Shown one piece after another: positions 8,211-17,200 of a stretch of 64,000 bases of DNA (the first letter of the stretch is position 1; each line of letters starts with the position of its first letter). The DNA comes from Myxococcus qinghaiensis (GTDB taxonomy: Bacteria; Myxococcota; Myxococcia; Myxococcales; Myxococcaceae). The notes under the pieces were generated by a model. The model was not told the DNA's origin, did no database searches, and was given only the letters and a program-made list of their open reading frames with translations. The translations under genes and the position numbers were made by a program. The stretch spans positions 62,001-126,000 of the forward strand of contig NZ_JAKCFA010000003.1 of NCBI RefSeq assembly GCF_024198215.1, written 5' to 3'.

Positions 8211-8798
8211 TCAAGGCTTCTCGGACGCGAGCGAGTCGACGATGCGACGCACCTGGTTCGTGCGGCCCGTCTCCGTACGGGTCGTCACGACCTCCAGGAT
8301 GAGCGCATAGCGCCGCGTCTTGCCGAGCGCCTCGAAGGCACGCGCGGCCCGGGGACTCGCGGACAACGCCGCCGTCAGGTCGACGGGGACGGTGGCGTTT
8401 CGCTGCGACGCGTAGGCAGCGGCCCAGCGCCCATCGGCCTGGGCTGCTTCGACTTCGGCGAGCCCCGTGGGGCGCATCCTTCCCGCGGCGAGCAACGCCT
8501 CCACCTTCCGCACGTTCACCTGGGACCACCGCCCGCGCGGCCGGCGCGGCACGTACTTCTGGAGATAGAAGCGCTCGTCGAGCGACTTCCGCTGGCCGGA
8601 TATCCAGCCGAAGCAGAGCCCCACGTCGACCGCCTCGTCATCCGTCAACGAAGTGATTCCCGTCCCCTTCTTGGCGAGCTTCAACCAGACCCCGGCGGGA
8701 GCGCCCCCGTTCTGCTCCAGCCACGCCTCGAACTCCGCCACGCCTCGAAACGCCTTCACCGGGGCCTCGGCGACGGCGCCTCGCTCAGCGCGCGCCAT
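8211..8798 (-). CDS. YdeI/OmpD-associated family protein (bacteriocin-protection-like)
   Basis: 195 aa from ATG at 8798. The body AEFEAWLEQNGGAPAGVWL, KKGTGITSLTDDEAVDVGLC, FGWISGQRKSLDERFYLQ, RRPRGRWSQVNVRKVEALL is a textbook YdeI/OmpD-associated protein. In E. coli YdeI members affect polymyxin resistance and envelope stress, but the biochemical role is not known. The open frame continues upstream, but that part is another frame of the neighbouring VOC gene. It overlaps the VOC stop codon by 14 bases, so the two are co-transcribed and probably translationally coupled. Confidence 0.85.
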   Translation of the reverse strand: MARAERGAVAEAPVKAFRGVAEFEAWLEQNGGAPAGVWLKLAKKGTGITSLTDDEAVDVGLCFGWISGQRKSLDERFYLQKYVPRRPRGRWSQVNVRKVEALLAAGRMRPTGLAEVEAAQADGRWAAAYASQRNATVPVDLTAALSASPRAARAFEALGKTRRYALILEVVTTRTETGRTNQVRRIVDSLASEKP

Positions 8799-9213
8799 GG
8801 CTGGCTCCGAGGACGTCGAGGTAGTGACGGTTGAACATGAGGCCCAGCACGTTGCCGAAGGGGTCGATGACCGACGCCGTGACGAAGCCAGGGCCTCGCT
8901 CGGTGACGCCTTCCAGGAGCTCGGCGCCCCGTTCGAGCAGCCGCGCGAGCGCTCCGGCGATGTCGTCGACGTGCCAGTAGACGACCACTCCACCCCGGCT
9001 CGTGGTGAGCCCGTGGGGCGCGAAGCGTCGGTCGATGATGCCCAGCTCGTGCTGATAGTCGCCGATGCGGAACTCGACGTATCCGGGCCCCCGCCCGGTA
9101 GCCTCGCTGCTGAAGTAGGGCTCGACTCCAAGCAGCTCCGAGTACCAGCGGGTCGCCGCTCGCAGGTCGTCCGCCCAGAGGTTGAGGGTGCTCATTCCGC
9201 GCATGAAGGTCAT
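8785..9213 (-). CDS. VOC-superfamily (glyoxalase/bleomycin-resistance fold) protein
   Basis: 142 aa from the ATG at 9213 (MTFMRGMSTLNLWADDL). It has the paired beta-alpha-beta-beta-beta layout of the VOC superfamily: LNLWADDLRAATRWYSELLG, a GPGYVEFRIGDYQHELGIID strand pair, then VVVYWHVDDIAGALARLLE and DPFGNVLGLMFN. Such proteins are metal-dependent lyases, dioxygenases or drug-binding proteins; here the substrate is unknown. It is first in a two-gene unit with the YdeI-like gene and divergent from the WYL regulator. It probably answers to that regulator through the palindromes at 9251-9291. Confidence 0.8.
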   Translation of the reverse strand: MTFMRGMSTLNLWADDLRAATRWYSELLGVEPYFSSEATGRGPGYVEFRIGDYQHELGIIDRRFAPHGLTTSRGGVVVYWHVDDIAGALARLLERGAELLEGVTERGPGFVTASVIDPFGNVLGLMFNRHYLDVLGASHGAR

Positions 9214-9250
9214 GGGTCTCTCGTGTCGGGGCCGCGTTCGTTCGCGACCT

Positions 9251-9291
9251 GGAGACTGTCTCCCGTAAAGGTGACAGAATGAGTCACCTTT
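9251..9291. promoter_or_regulatory. Operator palindromes between VOC and WYL-regulator genes
   Basis: AAAGGTGAC at 9267-9275 and GTCACCTTT at 9283-9291 are perfect 9-bp inverted arms with a 7-base spacer. A second palindrome, GGAGAC-T-GTCTCC, lies at 9251-9263. The larger one runs into the proposed TTG start codon of the regulator (9290-9292), so binding there would block its own expression. Confidence 0.65.
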
Positions 9292-10009
9292 GAAACGCGA
9301 ACCCGTCAGCGACCGCCTGGACCGTGTCCTCGGCCTCCTCGCCTCCCGACCTTCGTGGACCGCGTCGGAGCTGGCCGAGGAGCTGGACGTCTGCGTGCGG
9401 ACCATCCGGAGGGACCTGTCCCGGCTCGCGGCACGGGGCGTTCCCATTGAATCGGAAGCGGGGCGAGGCGGCGGCGTGCGCGTGCCACCGCGGACGGGAC
9501 TGGGACGCGTTCAGCTCGACACCCGGGAGGTCCTCGACCTGATGCTCGCGCTGGCCCTCGCGGAGCAACTGGGCTCGCCCTTGATGCTCTCCACGCTCAA
9601 GGGCTTGCGGCAGAAGCTCTCCGCCTCGTTTCCCCCGGAGGAGCGCTCCCGGGTGAGCGGGCTGCGCCGGAGGATTCTTGTCGGCCCCAGCTCGCGGAAC
9701 GTCACCGCGACGTGGAAGGCGCCCAGGGCCGCGGTGCTCCGCCCCATCCAGGAGGCGTTCTTCGAGCAACGCGCCCTGGAGCTGACCTACCGCGCGAACG
9801 ACGTGAGCACCGTGCGCGTCGTGGAGCCGCACTATCTCCTGCTCAGCTGGCCCGCCTGGTTCCTGCTCGTCTGGGACCACCTGCGAGGGGCGGTGCGCAT
9901 GCTCCGCGTCGACCGCATCGAGTCAGCACGCCTCACCGGGTCGACGTTCCGCGTGCGCAGCTCGGAGTCGATGCTCGCAACGCTCGGCGATGTCTTCGCC
10001 GCGCTCTGA
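9290..10009 (+). CDS. HTH/WYL-domain transcriptional regulator
   Basis: 239 aa. N-terminal winged HTH of the HTH_11/DeoR sort (DRVLGLLASRPSWTASELAE, LDVCVRTIRRDLSRLAARG) followed by a WYL ligand-sensing domain with its end-marker RMLRVDRIESARLTG. The start is TTG at 9290: an in-frame stop lies at 9272-9274 and no ATG or GTG fits the HTH. No ribosome-binding site is visible and the codon overlaps an operator-like palindrome, so the transcript may be leaderless. Divergent from the VOC/YdeI pair, which is probably its target. WYL members can repress or activate. Confidence 0.85.
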   Translation: MKREPVSDRLDRVLGLLASRPSWTASELAEELDVCVRTIRRDLSRLAARGVPIESEAGRGGGVRVPPRTGLGRVQLDTREVLDLMLALALAEQLGSPLMLSTLKGLRQKLSASFPPEERSRVSGLRRRILVGPSSRNVTATWKAPRAAVLRPIQEAFFEQRALELTYRANDVSTVRVVEPHYLLLSWPAWFLLVWDHLRGAVRMLRVDRIESARLTGSTFRVRSSESMLATLGDVFAAL

Positions 10010-10042
10010 GCGGTCGGCCCCACCACAGAAGACAGCCCGTCG

Positions 10043-11239
10043 TCAGACCGTAGGGGCGACGGCCTTTTCGGTGACCTCCGACGTGGTGAAGCGGTCCTTG
10101 AGGCGCAGCAGGGGGCTCTCGAAGAACCGCCACGACAGGACGGTGAGCGCCAGCAGTACCGCGTACTCGAAGAGCAGCGAGAGCGCGGTGGCGGCGATGC
10201 TGGATGGGATGAGTCGCGAGAACACCGGTCGCATGTAGTGGGCACCGACCGGGAAGACGAGCGCGTGGAAGAGGTACAGGCCGTAGCTGACCTGCCCCAC
10301 GAAGCGCAGCGGGCGCCACTCCAGCACGCGTTGAAGAACCTGGACGCGTCCGGTGAGCACCCAGCCCAACAGGCAGGCGAAGCCCACCGCGACCCACGTG
10401 TACAGGCCCGCCACCAGCAGCGCACGAAAGCCCGGACCGCCCAGACCCTCGAGCGCCTCAGGGGTGTGGATGGAGTGGCCCCGGTTGAAGAAGACAGTGC
10501 CGAGCCCGAAGGCCGTGAGCAGCGTGGGCACGACGAGCCGGCGTCCCCATCGCTCCAGGGACTCCGCGGTGTAGCGGCCATCCACCACGCCCAGTGCCAG
10601 GAGCCCTCCGAGCGACAGCCCCTCCAGGTGGAACAGGGGAAAGGTGTAGAGCAGATGGGGAGAGGCGCCCATCGACAGTGCGGCATAGCGAGCGATGGGA
10701 GAGAGCAGCACGAGCGTCCAGAGCAGGGCACGCAGTTGCCCGGGGCGCAGGAAGAACACCAGCAGGGGCCACACCAGGTAGAACTGTTCTTCGATGGCCA
10801 GCGACCACGTCACGTTGAGGGGCGGTGGGCCGAAGTCCGGCAGCCAGAGGTTCTGGAGGTAGAGCGCGTAGAGCGTCCACGGGTATCGCTGGGCATCGAA
10901 GGCCATGGCGGGCAACAGCCAGCCCATGACGCCGAAGACGAAGGCCAACAGCAGGAAGTACAGCGGCCAGATGCGCAGCGCGCGCCGCAGGTAGAAGGCT
11001 CGGAAGTACCCGCCGCGCTCCCGCGTCTGCAGCAGGATGCGGGTAATCAGGAAGCCGGAGAGGACGAAGAAGAGGTCCACGCCCGCCCAGCCCATCTGGA
11101 AGAGGCTTCCGATGGACGCCGTCCGGATTTCGCCCAGCGAGTGATAGGCAATCACCAGCAACACCGCCACGCCGCGCAGGCCATCCAGCGCGGGAAGGTG
11201 TGCGGACAACCGCAGGGGCTCCGGAGGAACGGTCCTCAT
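10043..11239 (-). CDS. Acyltransferase 3 family (OafA/YrhL-like) integral membrane protein
   Basis: 398 aa from ATG at 11239; an ATG at 11266 is also possible and neither has a clear ribosome-binding site. The catalytic opening HLPALDGLRGVAVLLVIAYH (family R and H residues), GVDLFFVLSGFLITRILL, FYLRRALRIWPLYF and NVTWSLAIEEQFYLVWPLL are diagnostic of acyltransferase_3 enzymes. About ten membrane segments follow. Family members O-acetylate or O-acylate surface polysaccharides, peptidoglycan or antibiotics, so a cell-surface glycan is the likely acceptor. Convergent with the WYL regulator 33 bp away and 127 bp downstream of the LysR gene. Confidence 0.9.
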   Translation of the reverse strand: MRTVPPEPLRLSAHLPALDGLRGVAVLLVIAYHSLGEIRTASIGSLFQMGWAGVDLFFVLSGFLITRILLQTRERGGYFRAFYLRRALRIWPLYFLLLAFVFGVMGWLLPAMAFDAQRYPWTLYALYLQNLWLPDFGPPPLNVTWSLAIEEQFYLVWPLLVFFLRPGQLRALLWTLVLLSPIARYAALSMGASPHLLYTFPLFHLEGLSLGGLLALGVVDGRYTAESLERWGRRLVVPTLLTAFGLGTVFFNRGHSIHTPEALEGLGGPGFRALLVAGLYTWVAVGFACLLGWVLTGRVQVLQRVLEWRPLRFVGQVSYGLYLFHALVFPVGAHYMRPVFSRLIPSSIAATALSLLFEYAVLLALTVLSWRFFESPLLRLKDRFTTSEVTEKAVAPTV

Positions 11240-11366
11240 GTCGCGGGGACCATACCTGGGATTCATGGGGCGGCCGCACGCCTGGTCGGTCTGCTCGCTC
11301 GACCCGGGGATGCCGCTCGACACCGTCGTCGCCCGGGCCATCGCCGCCCTGGACCTCGGATGCTGG

Positions 11367-12290
11367 CTACCCTTCACGGCGCCACAGGCTCGGACGGCTC
11401 GCGAACAGCTCCATCGTCCACTCGACGAAGACGCGCAGTCCGGCGGCCTGCTGGCGTGCGGGCGGATAGACGAGGAACAGGGGCCGGGATTCGGGCTGCC
11501 ATCCTTCCAGCACCTGCACCAGCTCACCGGTGGCGACGTATGGCTCCACCACGAAGCGCGGCGCGAACATGACGCCCAGGCCCGCCAGGCCGGCGGCCAG
11601 GTACGCGTTGGTCTCATTGAGTGTCAGCAGGCTGCGGCCCTGGACCTCCAGCCGCTCACCCTCGCGGAGGAAGACGAAGGGGAGCTCCTTGCCACTCAGT
11701 GAGGAGAAGTAGCTGACCACCGCGTGCGTCGGACCCGCCAGCTCCTGCGGGTGACGTGGCGAACCGTGACGCTCGACATATTTGGGTGACGCGCACAGCC
11801 AATAGCAGAGGTCCCCCAGGTGCCGCGCCACCAGGGACTCGTCCTTCACGCCACCGCCACGAATCGCGCAGTCGACGTTGTCCGCGAGCAGGTCCACGAC
11901 ACGGTCACTCACCCCCAGCTCGATGTGCATCTGCGGATAGCGCGCGTAGAACGATGACAACGCAGGCACGATGAGCAGTCGGGAGAGCGTTCCACTCGAC
12001 TCCACCCGCAGGCGCCCTCGGGGGCCGCGCCGTGACTGGGACAGCGTGGATTCGAGTTCCCGCACCTCCCCGAGCAGACGCAAGGCCTGGTGGTAGTAGG
12101 TCATGCCCTCCGGAGTGACGGTCACCCGGCGCGTGGTGCGGTGCAGCAGCTTCACGCGAAGCTGCGCCTCCAGTTGCTGGATGAGGCGCGTCACCGCCGT
12201 CTTCGGACGGCCCAGCGCGTCGGCCGCCTTGGTGAAGGTGCCACTCTCCACCACGCGGACGAAGGCCTCCATGGCCAGGAACCTGTCCAT
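11367..12290 (-). CDS. LysR-family transcriptional regulator
   Basis: 307 aa from ATG at 12290, chosen because GGAGG lies about seven bases upstream; an ATG 33 bases further upstream lacks one. The N-terminal HTH is standard (FVRVVESGTFTKAADALGRP, KTAVTRLIQQLEAQLRVKLL, HRTTRRVTVTPEG) and is followed by the periplasmic-binding-like effector domain (GRLRVESSGTLSRLLIVPAL, DCAIRGG, PHAVV-like region). Members of the CrgA/DmlR-like subgroup look like this. Divergent from the metallo-beta-lactamase-fold gene at 12435, which is the natural regulatory target. Confidence 0.9.
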   Translation of the reverse strand: MDRFLAMEAFVRVVESGTFTKAADALGRPKTAVTRLIQQLEAQLRVKLLHRTTRRVTVTPEGMTYYHQALRLLGEVRELESTLSQSRRGPRGRLRVESSGTLSRLLIVPALSSFYARYPQMHIELGVSDRVVDLLADNVDCAIRGGGVKDESLVARHLGDLCYWLCASPKYVERHGSPRHPQELAGPTHAVVSYFSSLSGKELPFVFLREGERLEVQGRSLLTLNETNAYLAAGLAGLGVMFAPRFVVEPYVATGELVQVLEGWQPESRPLFLVYPPARQQAAGLRVFVEWTMELFASRPSLWRREG

Positions 12291-12434
12291 CTTCCACCTC
12301 CACTCGCGGCATATCGCGTTCATCCCGCGCGCCCCAAGGCTCCGAGACGCGCTCCCGATTGTTTCCGGGGTGAAACAGTGTGTGAGAAGAGCGCCCGTTT
12401 ATCCGAGACGAGGCCTGGCGCTATCTCCTCTCGC

Positions 12435-13448
12435 ATGACAAGACCCCTGCCTCGCAGTGCCTTCCTCGCTGTCTCACGCGCCCTCACGATGCTGGTGCTG
12501 GCCATCGCATCAATGCTTCCGGCCTCCGCCCAATCGGCCGCGCCCCAGGTACGAACGCAAGCGCCTGGCTTCTACCGGATGATGCTTGGCGACTTCGAAA
12601 TCACCGCGCTGTCCGACGGAACCGTTCCCCAGGTCGTGCGCGACGTGGCGACGCACACGACGCCGGAGCGGGTGAAGGAGCTGCTCTCGAAAGACCACCT
12701 CGAGGACCCCGTCGAGTTGTCCATCAACGCGTTCCTCGTCAACACCGGCACGGCGCTGGTGCTCGTGGACACGGGCGTGGGCAGCTTCTTCGGCCCCGGC
12801 GTGGGTGGCCAGCTTCAGCAGAGCATTCAAGCAGCCGGCTACCAGCCCGAACAGATTGATGTGGTGCTGCTCACGCACATCCATTCCGACCACTCCGGCG
12901 GGTTGATGTCCGGCACGCGCCGGGCCTTCCCCAACGCCATCCTCCAGGTCCACGCGCGTGAAGCGGACTTCTGGCTCGGGCGTGAGAAGCCGAGGGGAAA
13001 CGTGGACCCGAAGTACTTCGAGGAGGCGCGGGCCATGGTGGAGCCCTACCGCGTCGCCGGGAAGTTGAAGACGTTCGGTGGCGGGGACTCCATCGTCCCG
13101 GGCATCCGAGTCATGGCGACCGTGGGACATACGCCGGGGCACAGCAACTACATCATCGAGAGCCGGAGGCAGCGGCTGGTCTTGTTTGGCGACCTCATGC
13201 ACTTCGGCTCGGTGCAGCTTCGTGAGCCCTCGGTGACGGTCGCCTACGACGTCGACGACCGCGCCGCGGCATCCCAGCGGGCGCGAGTGTTCGCGGACGC
13301 CGCGGCGCGCGGAGACCTGCTGGGCTTGGCTCATATGCCCTTCCCCGGACTGGGTCGCCTGGGCACGGAGGGGAGGAGCTACCGGTGGATTCCGGCCAAT
13401 TACAGCTCGGGGCAGCGGTGGCCTGAGGCGAAGGTCGGCGCTGAGTGA
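12435..13448 (+). CDS. Secreted metallo-beta-lactamase-fold hydrolase
   Basis: 337 aa with a signal peptide ending near ASAQSA. The zinc site is complete: HIHSDHSGG (H148, H150, D152, H153), GHTPGH (H232) and a bridging Asp in LFGDLMH. The GDFEITALSDGT opening and the overall length match the MBL-fold group that includes AHL lactonases and related secreted hydrolases, so quorum quenching is possible but unproved. Exported, unlike most cytoplasmic lactonases. Divergent from the LysR regulator with 144 bp between start codons. No GGAGG is seen before the ATG at 12435. Confidence 0.85.
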   Translation: MTRPLPRSAFLAVSRALTMLVLAIASMLPASAQSAAPQVRTQAPGFYRMMLGDFEITALSDGTVPQVVRDVATHTTPERVKELLSKDHLEDPVELSINAFLVNTGTALVLVDTGVGSFFGPGVGGQLQQSIQAAGYQPEQIDVVLLTHIHSDHSGGLMSGTRRAFPNAILQVHAREADFWLGREKPRGNVDPKYFEEARAMVEPYRVAGKLKTFGGGDSIVPGIRVMATVGHTPGHSNYIIESRRQRLVLFGDLMHFGSVQLREPSVTVAYDVDDRAAASQRARVFADAAARGDLLGLAHMPFPGLGRLGTEGRSYRWIPANYSSGQRWPEAKVGAE

Positions 13449-13645
13449 CGCAAGGCCAAGGCACGGCGGGTCCGGTCTTCCCAGCGGGGCGAGGTAAAGC
13501 AGCGCTGGGATCCGGCGAACCACCTCCACCACGCCCCATCGACTCCCGTGGGGAAATGACCGACCTGGAGTCCTTCCCCCCGCTAATGACATACTGCCCC
13601 ATCGCCCTCCAGGGCGACCACCCAATGGCAGACAAGGATGAACCC

Positions 13646-13942
13646 ATGCGATTCGGACATCTGGCGCGGAGTCTGGGGCTCGCTGCTTCGTTCCTGGTGA
13701 TGGCTTGCGGAGGGCCGGAGGCAGCTCCGGAGGAGCAGGCCATCGGCGAGCCGCGTCACGCCGAGGCACCTCCCCTCTGTGACACCTCCTACAGCTACTT
13801 CTACTACAGCGACGCGACGCTGACGACGCGTGTCGGGACCCGGCAGTGCCACTGTGGGGCACCGCTGGTCAGGAGCGGAGTCGTCACCGAGTTCGTGAAG
13901 GTCATCCGACCCGAGGAGGTGTGCGAATTCGCAGCGCGCTGA
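13646..13942 (+). CDS. Small Cys-containing lipoprotein (DUF6289-like)
   Basis: 98 aa from ATG at 13646, which has AAGGA eight bases upstream; an earlier ATG at 13625 lacks one. Lipobox FLVMACGG. The mature protein is about 80 aa and contains CDTSYSYFYYSDATLTTRVG followed by a CHCG pair. The YYSD-x-VG-x-C-x-G pattern resembles DUF6289 small secreted proteins of myxobacteria; the match is from memory and unverified. Function unknown. A hairpin terminator follows 13 bases after the stop. Confidence 0.65.
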   Translation: MRFGHLARSLGLAASFLVMACGGPEAAPEEQAIGEPRHAEAPPLCDTSYSYFYYSDATLTTRVGTRQCHCGAPLVRSGVVTEFVKVIRPEEVCEFAAR

Positions 13943-13955
13943 CGCCGGGGGAGCT

Positions 13956-13977
13956 GGCCGGGAGCCTCCTCCCGGCC
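13956..13977 (+). terminator. Hairpin terminator after the small lipoprotein
   Basis: GGCCGGGAG (13956-13964), loop CCTC, CTCCCGGCC (13969-13977): a perfect 9-bp stem followed by GTTGTT. Placed 13 bases after the TGA. Confidence 0.8.
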
Positions 13978-14267
13978 GTTGTTCCGCGGCGGCGACACCC
14001 AGGCACCACACACGGCCCCTCCGCGCCGTCCCAGCCCGTGAAGGCCTCCCCACGAGGCCCGGGCCCCCCCAGCCGCATCCTGAACGGAAAAATCCCCGGG
14101 AATATCCGGCGCGGGTTTCGTTCCCCTCCCCGACAGCTCTCACGACACCGCCGCGGGCCCGCGCTCCACCCCGAGCGCGGCCCGCGCGGTTCCCATCGCA
14201 GTCCCTGACCAAGGGCGCCCTGGAAGCGCCCGGAGCTCCGGGAGCCGCGCACACGCGCGTGCTCCAC
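13978..14267. other. Non-coding leader region before the large lipoprotein gene
   Basis: With the terminator this is a 341-base gap between genes. No coding frame or RNA gene could be supported. The only functional element seen is the strong ribosome-binding site GGGAGGAG at 14268-14275, just before the ATG at 14284. A promoter is expected here but not identified. Confidence 0.4.
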
Positions 14268-14283
14268 GGGAGGAGTGTGCTTC

Positions 14284-17200
14284 ATGCGTTCGTTGAGCCC
14301 GTGGTGTCTCGGAGTCCTCCTCGCCCTGATGGCCTGCGGAGAGGCTTCCGAGGAGGAAGTGAACGACGTGGAGGCCCTGTCGGAGGCCTCGCAGATGCTG
14401 AATGGCGCGTGTGATGACACCCGCCTGGCCTGGGCCTCCGCCGGAGACCCGTCCAACATCTGCGCGGTGCCCTGGCAGTACGGGCTGGACTGCAACAAGT
14501 CCGGGACCAACAGCAGCTGTGGCCTGTCCACCGGCTTCGAGACGATGACCTGCTACGACTACCCGACGTGCCGGCTGCCCCAGTTCGGCGTCCAAAGCCG
14601 CGCGACGACGAACTTCAGCCAGACGGTCAACTCCTGCACCGCGTACACGGAGGAGGAGTGCAGGCCCAAGCAGCACACGCCCGAAGTCGAGATCTGCACG
14701 ACCGTCACTCGCTTCAACTGCACCACCCAGTGCGTCGCCGCGGCGAACGCGAAGCGCAACAGCCTGCCGCTCGCGGACCGCAACATGGTCACCATCCAGT
14801 CGGTCCAGGGCGCCACCGAGCGGGAGGTCAACTCCGGCTCCTGTACCTTCACGCTGACCCAGTGGCCCACGTACATCGCCAAGGCGGACGCGGCCTGTGG
14901 TGCGTCCACGGGCAACCATCCGTGCCCCGACCCGTCGAAGCCCATCTACCCCACCTGCCGGCACAACAACTTCGGCAATGACGTGGCCACCGCCTGCAAC
15001 GCGAACCCGCTATTCCACACCGCGGGCACCTCGCTGAACACGGTGAAGCTGGCGGCGGCGGCGAAGTGGGCGGCGATGACGCCGAAGAACTACGAGCCCT
15101 CGCCGCTCTACGTGCAGCAGCCGATGTGCCGCACGTGCGACCACCTGGCGCTCACCCCCCAGTCCACGGACACCCAGGTCACCGCCAAGTACGACTGTCT
15201 GGTGCAGCAGGGCCTGGCCTCGGGGCTCCCCGCCGGAGCCGGCGGCGCGCAGCTTCGCAGCGAGGTCGTCTCCCGCCTGAAGCTGCTCTTCGAACTGCAC
15301 GGCCACCAGCTCACGGCCGCGCAGGCGCAGTTCATCCGAGGCCTCTATGTGTCAGACCCGAGCGCGAACACCACGTGCAGCGCGGGCTTCATCGCCCCGA
15401 CGACGACCGGCTGCGGCGTCAGCCTGACCGCCCTCAACGCGGCGATGGACACCTGCACCCGCTTCTCGTCGGCCCATGTCCCGGGCATCTCCGCCCGCTC
15501 CCAGGTGGCGTATTGCGTGGGCCTCGCCTCCCAGGCGGCGGCGGTGCCCGCGGGCGCCTGCCAGGGCGACGTGTACCGCGAGAAGTACCACGCCATGTGG
15601 GTGAAGCTGTACGAGCGGGCCCTCTCCGACCTGCGCCGGGACGACGTCCCCAACGACACGCTCCAGCGCAAGGTGCCCAACGCGAGCGACGTGCGCACCC
15701 ACCTGAAGTCCATCAGCGACTGGTACGCGGTGCAGCAGGCGCAGATGTTCCCCGGGGCCCTCAACAGCCCGGTGCTGATGAAGCAGCTCAGCGAGACGTT
15801 CGGCATGTTCTGGAAGGTCGCCTACGAGAACGCCCTGCTGAACGTGAATGGCCTGCCGCTGCACGCCCAGCCCCTCAACGCGGGCCTGCTGGTGGACCAG
15901 GCGGTGCTGGAGGCGACGCTGACCGGGACGCCCGCGATGAGCGGCCCTCCCCTGCTGATGCTGCTGGGTGACGGCTTCAGCGGCCTGTTCCAGCGCATGG
16001 AGGACTTCAGCTACCTGCATGACCTGGGCTGCCGCTTCAAGGGCTGCGGCGGCGGCACGGTGGACACCGAGACGGGGGAGCTGTGGGCGCTGTTCGGCGC
16101 CGTGCCGGAGGCCCCCGCGCTCCAGGCGGCGATGGCGGCGGCCAACAAGCTGAACACGGCCGGAGAGGACCACGCGGGCTGGGTCGCGGTGTTCGGCCTG
16201 CTCCACGCAAACCACGTCACCTTCACCCAGGCCGTGCTGTCCGCCACGGGGGAGACGACGTACAGCCCCGCCCTGCTCAAGAGCGGCGCCGCGGGCGCGC
16301 CTGCGCCGCTGGCCCGCTGGGCACAGATGGTGGAGAAGGCGGATGCCTACTCCAGCAGCTACGCCAAGTCCGGCTTCTTCGTCAGCACCTCGCGCGACAC
16401 GCTGAAGACGGGCATCGAGGAGTACAAGTCCAACTTCATCAACGACGTGGTGACCACGCGCAAGAGCGCGCTCACCACGGCCCTGAACGAGTTCACCCAG
16501 CACCGCACCGCCCTCATCAACGAGGTGCTCGGCGAGGTGGCCAACGCCGCCAACCAGAAGACGGTGCGCACCACGCTGGCGCGCAAGCTCAACGAGTTCT
16601 ACTCCCTCAACGCCGACCTGGTCGGCCTCCAGGACAACCTGGAGCTGCAGCGCACGCAGTTCAACGACTTCGCGGCGGCGTTCAACACCGCGCTGGACAT
16701 TGAGTCGCCGAACCTGGGCACGGACATCCAGCGCGGTCCGGTGCAGGTGCTCAGCATCGGCGCGGATGAGGCACGCCACTCGCCGGGTGGGACGTTCAAC
16801 ATCCTCACGCTCGCGGTGCGCCAGCCGGGCCCGGGCGGCGTCGGCGGGCCCCAGGCCTTCGGCATCCCCGCGTTGCGCGGAGAGCTGCTCAACTTCGAGG
16901 TGTCCGGAGACTACACGCCCAGCTGCGCCATCTCCGGAGCGCTGCTGCCCCACCCCGCCAGCAACGCGCCCACCGCCGTCAACCTGGGCAACGGCAAGGC
17001 CCTCACGGGCCCTGGGGGCTACACCGTCATCTTCTCCGGCAGTGGCTATCAGGCGGAGAGCTCCAACCTGTCCATGTTCGCGAAGAGCTCGGTGGAGACC
17101 CGCCTGTGCGCGGGCGTCAAGACGGAGGTCGGCGCGGAGTTCTTCGGCAACGGGACGACGGCATACGTGTCGGCCGAGGCCTGCGTGAACAGCTCCACGG

